A stretch of DNA of 64,000 nucleotides from Chitinophagaceae bacterium (GTDB lineage Bacteria > Bacteroidota > Bacteroidia > Chitinophagales > Chitinophagaceae). Of this stretch, positions 59,691-64,000 are shown one piece after another. Location: the NCBI GenBank assembly GCA_016715365.1, contig JADKAM010000001.1, forward strand, positions 496,001-560,000, written 5' to 3'. The position numbers and the translations under genes were made by a program. Every line of letters starts with the position of its first letter. Positions within the stretch are counted from its first letter, which is position 1. The notes beneath the pieces were generated by a model. That model had not been told where the DNA came from and ran no database searches. It saw nothing but the letters and a program-made list of their open reading frames with translations.

Positions 59691-60221
59691 CTAGTTGTTT
59701 TCATGAAAATTTAAATACTTAACCGGGTTTAGATAAAAAATTTTTTTCCACCCTTCAAAGGCTTGCTTGTCATAAAGCCAGAAATATGGCAGCAATGTTT
59801 CTATTGCATAATGTAAATGAGGAGGCTTACCGGCAGCATTTCCGGTATCACCTACTTTTCCAATAGTGTCTCCCCTGTTAACATATTTGTATTCTTTTAC
59901 AAACAGGGTGTCCAAATGTGCAAAATAATATGTGCGCCATTTGGGGCCTATCATATAAACATAATTACCGGCAATTGTTCCATATCCTTTTTTTACTACA
60001 AAACCAGAAACGGGTGACAAAACCGCTGTTCCCTTTTCAGAAAATATATCAATACCCTTATGTACACCAGATTCTCCCCATGGGTAACACCAAAAAGATT
60101 CCGGGTCTATTTTAGAGATATTATTTTGTAATATAGGAGAGGAAATATTATTTGGTATTAAGTAGCCAATAATAATAACCACAATTAGAAATTTTAATCC
60201 CTTTTTTAAACCTGAATACAT
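59691..60221 (-). CDS. M23 family metallopeptidase (LytM domain)
   Basis: The 176-residue protein has an N-terminal signal anchor (FLIVVIIIGYLIPNN) and a compact M23/LytM domain. The zinc ligands are visible as H-x-x-x-D in HKGIDIFS and H-x-H in PPHLHYAIE, with the SPVSGFVVKKGYGTIAG strand set between them. Such enzymes cut glycyl or D-amino-acid bonds in peptidoglycan peptides. It is the last gene of a minus-strand run and starts 8 bases after the O-antigen-ligase-like gene, so a link to cell-surface remodelling is plausible. Confidence 0.93.
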   Translation of the reverse strand: MYSGLKKGLKFLIVVIIIGYLIPNNISSPILQNNISKIDPESFWCYPWGESGVHKGIDIFSEKGTAVLSPVSGFVVKKGYGTIAGNYVYMIGPKWRTYYFAHLDTLFVKEYKYVNRGDTIGKVGDTGNAAGKPPHLHYAIETLLPYFWLYDKQAFEGWKKIFYLNPVKYLNFHENN

Positions 60222-60229
60222 GTTATTAC

Positions 60230-62009
60230 TTAGTTTATTAATCCCTTTAAGATTTCTTTTGTCCTTTGCCTGATATTTTTTGTTTTTTGTGAAGCAACTT
60301 TAACCTGCATATTTAAAATTGAATTTGCCCAATAAATTGCAGTGGCCGTATCCTTTCGTTCAAGATAAAATTCAAATAACTCACTCCTGCTTCCCATTCT
60401 GTTGGGTACCATATTAATTGCTGTTTTATAATCAGCTTCTGCCTGTTTATAATTTTTTAATTCGCTCTCAATGGCTGCGGAAAGTTTATATACTTCGTTG
60501 GCACAATAAAATTTCTTTGCCCTGTTAAGTATTTCTCTTGCCTGGGTTGGTTGGTTGATATAATACAACTCTTGCGCATATAGATAAAGCATATTCCCCT
60601 CTTGTATATATGAGCTATTCAAATTCCTGTATTTCTCAATTGCCTTTTGCCTGAATCCGGCTCTTTTTAATTCAAAAGCCTGGTTGGTTTCTCTTTTATT
60701 GTTGAAATAAAAACTAAAATGTATAAGCAGCAATGTGCTTAATAGTATCAGCATGCCGCCTGCAATTTTCCTTCCCATTTCTGATAATTCAATTTGAAAC
60801 TCTTTTCCTGTTTCAAACGAATTTATTATGCAAAGGCAAAGCGTAGCCTGAATGGCTATCGGAAGAATCTGCAATGGGTAAGAAAACAAGGCTCCGGTTA
60901 AGATACATAGCAGCGAGGCTACTGAGGCTGTGAAAAAATGTTTATTACTAGCATTTGTTTTTGCTTTGTTAATTTGCAATACCAGTAAAAATATGATGGC
61001 TGCTAAAAAAAGAAGGGCAATTAAACCGTTTTCAATAATGCCTTGTAAAAAATCATTAAACGCATAAAAAGTATTATCAGCCAACAAAGCCTCTTTACTA
61101 TCTATGTTATGAGCAGCAAAATACGAAGCCTGGTATTGATTATACTGTATTTTAAATTGCCCATGGCCTATGCCCCAAAGCAAGTTTTCTTTCAACATCA
61201 CGGCTGATACTTTATAAATCAATAACCGGCCACTGGAAGAATCTGATTTATATAAAAATATAACAGTCGTTAAGAAAACAATGGCCGGCAAGGTCATAAT
61301 TAAAACTATCCTTTTAAAGTTTGTAGCAGATACATATTGATAAGCGATATAAGCTATTGCGATTGCCAACCCAATACAACCCGCCCTGCCCTGTGTAAAA
61401 CCCAAAAGAATTACTGAAGCAGCAATTAAGCCAATAAAAAACCTTGTTGAAAGATTTGAAAGTATTTTATGCCGTTTATAAAAATGTAAGATTGGTATTA
61501 AAAAAGCTATTTGTGAGGCAAGTAAAATGCTAAAAATACTTTTATTGGGAATGAAAAAAATTGGTGAGTGTTTCTCTTTGAAAATAGCAGTGGTAAATAG
61601 CAAAAACAAAATAACCGGACAACGTTATAGCTGTTACCATTGTTAATGCGGGTAAATATGTAGAAATGGAATTTACAATGAAGGGCTTTAAACCATAATA
61701 TAGCACCATAAAAAAAACCAAATAACCTGCAGAAGTAAAATCAAAAGTATTGGCAAATATGTTTTTGGCGATTACGCAAACGACAAAAAGCACGTACACT
61801 ACATCGGAAAGTTTAAGCGATGGCGGTTTGGATATTTTTAAACCCTGGACTACCAATAAAATAGAAATAACCAGTAATAAGAATATAATTATAACTGAAT
61901 TTTCCTTACATAAAGCTGTACTTAAATTTCCCCATGAAGACAAAGCGTAAATCAATACAAAAAACAAAGAACCTCTGTTTACGCCAAATTTGTTACTTAA
62001 ATAAAGCAT
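60230..62009 (-). pseudogene. O-antigen ligase-like (Wzy_C) membrane protein with C-terminal TPR, split by a frameshift
   Basis: Two frames overlap. The first (62009 down to 61542) encodes an N-terminal helix set ending TLTNFFHSQ. The second (to 60230, opening only with a TTG in the overlap) continues with IPNKSIFSILLASQIAFLIP, the Wzy_C-type GFTQGRAGCIGLAIA, the GIGHGQFK motif and a TPR-like tail (YKLSAAIESELKNYKQAEAD). The break is at the seven T residues of the minus strand (61554-61560). Removing one T joins TLTNFF to IPNKS in one frame of about 590 residues, the usual length for such ligases. It may be a real mutation, slippage or a sequence error. The intact form would join glycan repeats to a carrier. 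Confidence 0.75.
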
Positions 62010-62090
62010 ATACAGAGGTTCTTAAAATTTTATAAGATGGTTATCCCCCGGGTTAATAACAATTGATTAAGAAATGTATTTAAGTTACTA

Positions 62091-62369
62091 TTAAAGTTTT
62101 TTATCTCTTAAAGTAACTCCTCTAATGGTATCAACTACAGCTGCCTTACTTTTTATAATCATACTCTCACATATGGCCTTCTCTTTTTCAGTTAAAGGCC
62201 GGATTGCATTAACTTCTTCAATATATCTCTGCCTTTGTTTCGGAAAATAAATATTTAATCCAACAATACAAAAATTCTCATCAGTAAATTTTGCACCATT
62301 AATTTTATATAAAGAATTAAGATTGGCATTCTTAATCATGGTCATCTTCAATTCAAAAGTATCATTCAT
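62091..62369 (-). CDS. Hypothetical protein, 92 residues
   Basis: The ATG at 62369 (MNDTFELKMTMIKNANLN) is preferred over 62405, whose extra dozen residues are Phe/Lys-rich and look non-coding. The protein has Lys-rich and Tyr/Phe segments (FPKQRQRYIEEV) and a Lys-rich end (TLRDKKL). No signal peptide or domain is recognised. It lies between the O-antigen-ligase-like gene and the decayed lipoprotein gene and might itself be a remnant. Confidence 0.55.
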   Translation of the reverse strand: MNDTFELKMTMIKNANLNSLYKINGAKFTDENFCIVGLNIYFPKQRQRYIEEVNAIRPLTEKEKAICESMIIKSKAAVVDTIRGVTLRDKKL

Positions 62370-62457
62370 GTTTTTATTTTTTGAAATCACTTTGAATAAA
62401 AACAATTAATCTTGTTTATTAGACCCGGAAAATATAAATTTCTTCAGAAGGTATTAT

Positions 62458-62827
62458 CTAAGGGATAAAGCCTACACCAATTTTTATCAAAAGCTTGCCG
62501 GTTTTTAGTAACTTTTTTAAGGCAAAAGTATCAAATGAATAATATAACCTAGTTTTACCTCCAATAAATAAACACCTGTTGTATCATAATAAATTGATGA
62601 TGTAAAAGAATCCTGATTCTCCACGAAGCTCGTTAATAGTTTGCTTTTTGTATAAATTCAAAAGATAATCTCCATACGATATTAAACTACTAGAAGTCTA
62701 TAAAGCGCTTTTGCTGTATCATTGGTATACCAATTAGATTTATAAGAATAATAAATTTCTTTGACCTTTACAACCAAATAAAAAAAAAACTCAAACCAGA
62801 AACGAATAATATAATCGCTTTACTCAT
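62458..62827 (-). pseudogene. Decayed lipoprotein gene, several frame breaks
   Basis: The ATG at 62827 begins MSKAIILFVSGLSFFF; then a run of ten T residues disturbs the frame, and the next frame supplies FGCKGQRN, a lipobox. Three further protein-like pieces follow in changing frames: KEIYYSYKSNWYTNDTAKAL, YGDYLLNLYKKQTINELRGE and SFDTFALKKLLKTGKLLIKI. Each piece is flanked by stops in its own frame, so at least three frame breaks lie within about 370 bp. The composition (Tyr, Asn, Lys) suggests a small exported protein. The rest of 62406-62886 holds nothing more that I can support. Confidence 0.6.
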
Positions 62828-62886
62828 AACATTTTTTTCTGGGATTAAAGATTAAATTGAATTTGGATCTAGTGATTGAGTTACAT

Positions 62887-63234
62887 CTAAAACCTTAAGG
62901 GCAAAATGGAATTATTAATTGGTATATTAGCTACATGGCTGATAGTTCCAAGAACTATTGATTTGCCATAAGTATTTGCTGTATTGTTATTAAAAACCTG
63001 ATCAAGAACAGACGTTTGAGTCCAGGTGGATGTAATGTAAGAATTTGAACCTACATAATAACTGGACACTGTTTGATAATGAAACAGATTATAGGTATGC
63101 ACAAAGGCATTTAAATTGATATCATAGTATTTGTCATGAAAATAACTATAATTTGTATTTGCTTTAATCTGCCACCCAGCTAATTGACCTTCCGCCACGG
63201 TCCAAGTAAAAGTATCGCTTATGGGTTTGGCCAT
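62887..63234 (-). CDS. Hypothetical protein, possible C-terminal part of the upstream frame
   Basis: The 115 residues start MAKPISDTFTWTVAEGQLAG and continue with Tyr/Asn/Thr-rich strand-like segments (HTYNLFHYQTVSSYYVG, TSTWTQTSVLDQVFNNN). The ATG overlaps the upstream stop in a TGATG sequence. There is no signal peptide, and the style continues the preceding protein, so this may be its true C-terminus shifted into another frame by one indel. Not recognised as a known family. Confidence 0.45.
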   Translation of the reverse strand: MAKPISDTFTWTVAEGQLAGWQIKANTNYSYFHDKYYDINLNAFVHTYNLFHYQTVSSYYVGSNSYITSTWTQTSVLDQVFNNNTANTYGKSIVLGTISHVANIPINNSILPLRF

Positions 63235-64000
63235 CAGGTGAGGTATGCATCTATTGAAACCTGTGAACTTGATTGCATTACTACATAATTATTAAATTGT
63301 TCTTCTTCAGCCCATACTGCATTAGGATCGCAAGTTGGTGGCTCTATTGGCCCGCCACCACCACCACCGCCTGGAGGAGGATCTGGGCAATTTTCTACTT
63401 CCCAGCATTCTACTATATACCATTCGCCGCATTCATTTGTTATCATACCATCTCCATAAATAGTAAGTACACAATCCTGCTGCCACAAACACAGCGTGGT
63501 ATAAGTACATTCTCCTAATGAACTCGTATTATCTCCATTTTTTGTATTGCCAGATTTTTTTTCCTTTACTATTCTCCCGTATTTTATAGTTTTTCCATCA
63601 ACCTGAGTTTGAATTGACAAAATATTACCTGCCCAGTCTTTTGTAATAACCCTTCCGCTAAAATCCGTTATTCCGTTTACTCCCTTCATTTCGCCAATAT
63701 TAAACTGCTTTTGTTGCAAATATTGCCAGTCTGGTATATAGTCAATTTCCTTGACAACAATTTTGTTATCATCCGTTTTAATAAAAGCTATTTTAGACAA
63801 AGATGCGGCGGCAATTCTTTTACATTGCGGTGCTGTTAAAGAGTTATCACCTGGCATTAGGAAAGCGTGTTTTCCTTTAATAAATGGATATACAACAGCT
63901 TCAAATTTATCAATAGTAGTAACTATTCCATTTTTCCAATCTGGCAACTGCTTATCTTTTTCGGCGACACCCGACCACTCTGCAGTTTTAATAAATGTTC
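63234..64000 (-). CDS. Hypothetical protein, 5' end beyond the window
   Basis: The frame stays open to the right edge of the window, so the TTG at 63947 is not the true start; upstream codons read TFIKTAEWSGVAEKDKQ. The visible part has a globular region with AVVYPFIKGKHAFLMPG, a Cys-rich segment (CTYTTLCLWQQDC and CGEWYIVECWEVENC), then a Pro-Gly hinge with seven consecutive Gly and PIEPPTC. This points to an exported protein with disulfides and a flexible linker. Its stop overlaps the ATG of the next frame, with a possible frameshift there. No family recognised. Confidence 0.6.
   Translation of the reverse strand, partial: TFIKTAEWSGVAEKDKQLPDWKNGIVTTIDKFEAVVYPFIKGKHAFLMPGDNSLTAPQCKRIAAASLSKIAFIKTDDNKIVVKEIDYIPDWQYLQQKQFNIGEMKGVNGITDFSGRVITKDWAGNILSIQTQVDGKTIKYGRIVKEKKSGNTKNGDNTSSLGECTYTTLCLWQQDCVLTIYGDGMITNECGEWYIVECWEVENCPDPPPGGGGGGGPIEPPTCDPNAVWAEEEQFNNYVVMQSSSQVSIDAYLT

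Noticed and set aside
1..64000. CRISPR array, insertion sequence or integrase
   Set aside because: No direct repeats with spacers of the right size, no transposase or recombinase frame and no terminal inverted repeats were seen on either strand.

Overview
The window comes from a Bacteroidota genome, most likely the family Chitinophagaceae. The signs are a type IX secretion sorting domain, Bacteroidota-type promoters (TTG ~19-22 nt TAnnTTTG), near absence of Shine-Dalgarno sites, an alternative complex III/heme-copper oxidase locus, a futalosine-pathway menaquinone gene and ASPIC/UnbV and DUF4082 proteins. The family placement is inference from gene content only.

Layout. 0-5.1 kb: the 3' end of a glycosyltransferase, an OppC/DppC-type ABC permease, a DUF4434 protein and, convergent, an Lrp/AsnC regulator followed by a secreted FAD oxidoreductase. 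5.14-5.52 kb: an intergenic region with AT-rich palindromes, a consensus promoter, a ~245-nt structured RNA with a tRNA-like acceptor/T-arm, and a strong terminator. I do not recognise this RNA and consider it the most interesting object here. 5.5-10.8 kb: guanine deaminase, a membrane protein/P-loop NTPase pair, a universal stress protein, and the overlapping trio trmB / DUF5522 / alkyltransferase-like protein, then an OB-fold protein.

10.8-27.5 kb (minus strand) is the respiratory heart of the window. Alternative complex III genes actA-B-C-D-E-F run directly into cytochrome oxidase subunits II and I, heme O synthase, two subunit III genes and subunit IV, and end at a terminator at 12.75 kb. 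A SCO copper chaperone, a DUF420/CtaM-like assembly protein carrying an EF-hand-like insert, and a small membrane protein follow as a separate unit. Together they would oxidise menaquinol and pass electrons through the ActA/ActE hemes to the CuA site of the oxidase. mqnC, for menaquinone synthesis, lies elsewhere in the window at 50.8 kb.

27.7-59 kb is mixed: a DUF6787-PurN fusion, a 1918-residue secreted T9SS protein, a penicillin-acylase-family hydrolase, a beta-lactamase-fold lipoprotein, the LemA/DUF2207 pair, a fused alpha-ketoacid dehydrogenase E1, a VWA protein, a catalytic/non-catalytic M16 peptidase pair, an aspartyl protease with PDZ, mqnC, a vanadium haloperoxidase with a CRTAC1-like partner, and a MOSC protein. 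59-59.7 kb holds a run of very small ORFs, one with an excellent promoter.

59.7-64 kb (minus strand) has an M23 peptidase, an O-antigen-ligase-like gene broken at a 7-T run, a small hypothetical gene, a decayed lipoprotein gene and an apparently frameshifted hypothetical gene that runs off the window. Frame breaks cluster in this last segment, which means either a decaying accessory region or lower sequence quality. Four short arrays with a 7-bp period but unrelated unit sequences occur in the window, two of them translated inside the linker of the fused E1 enzyme.
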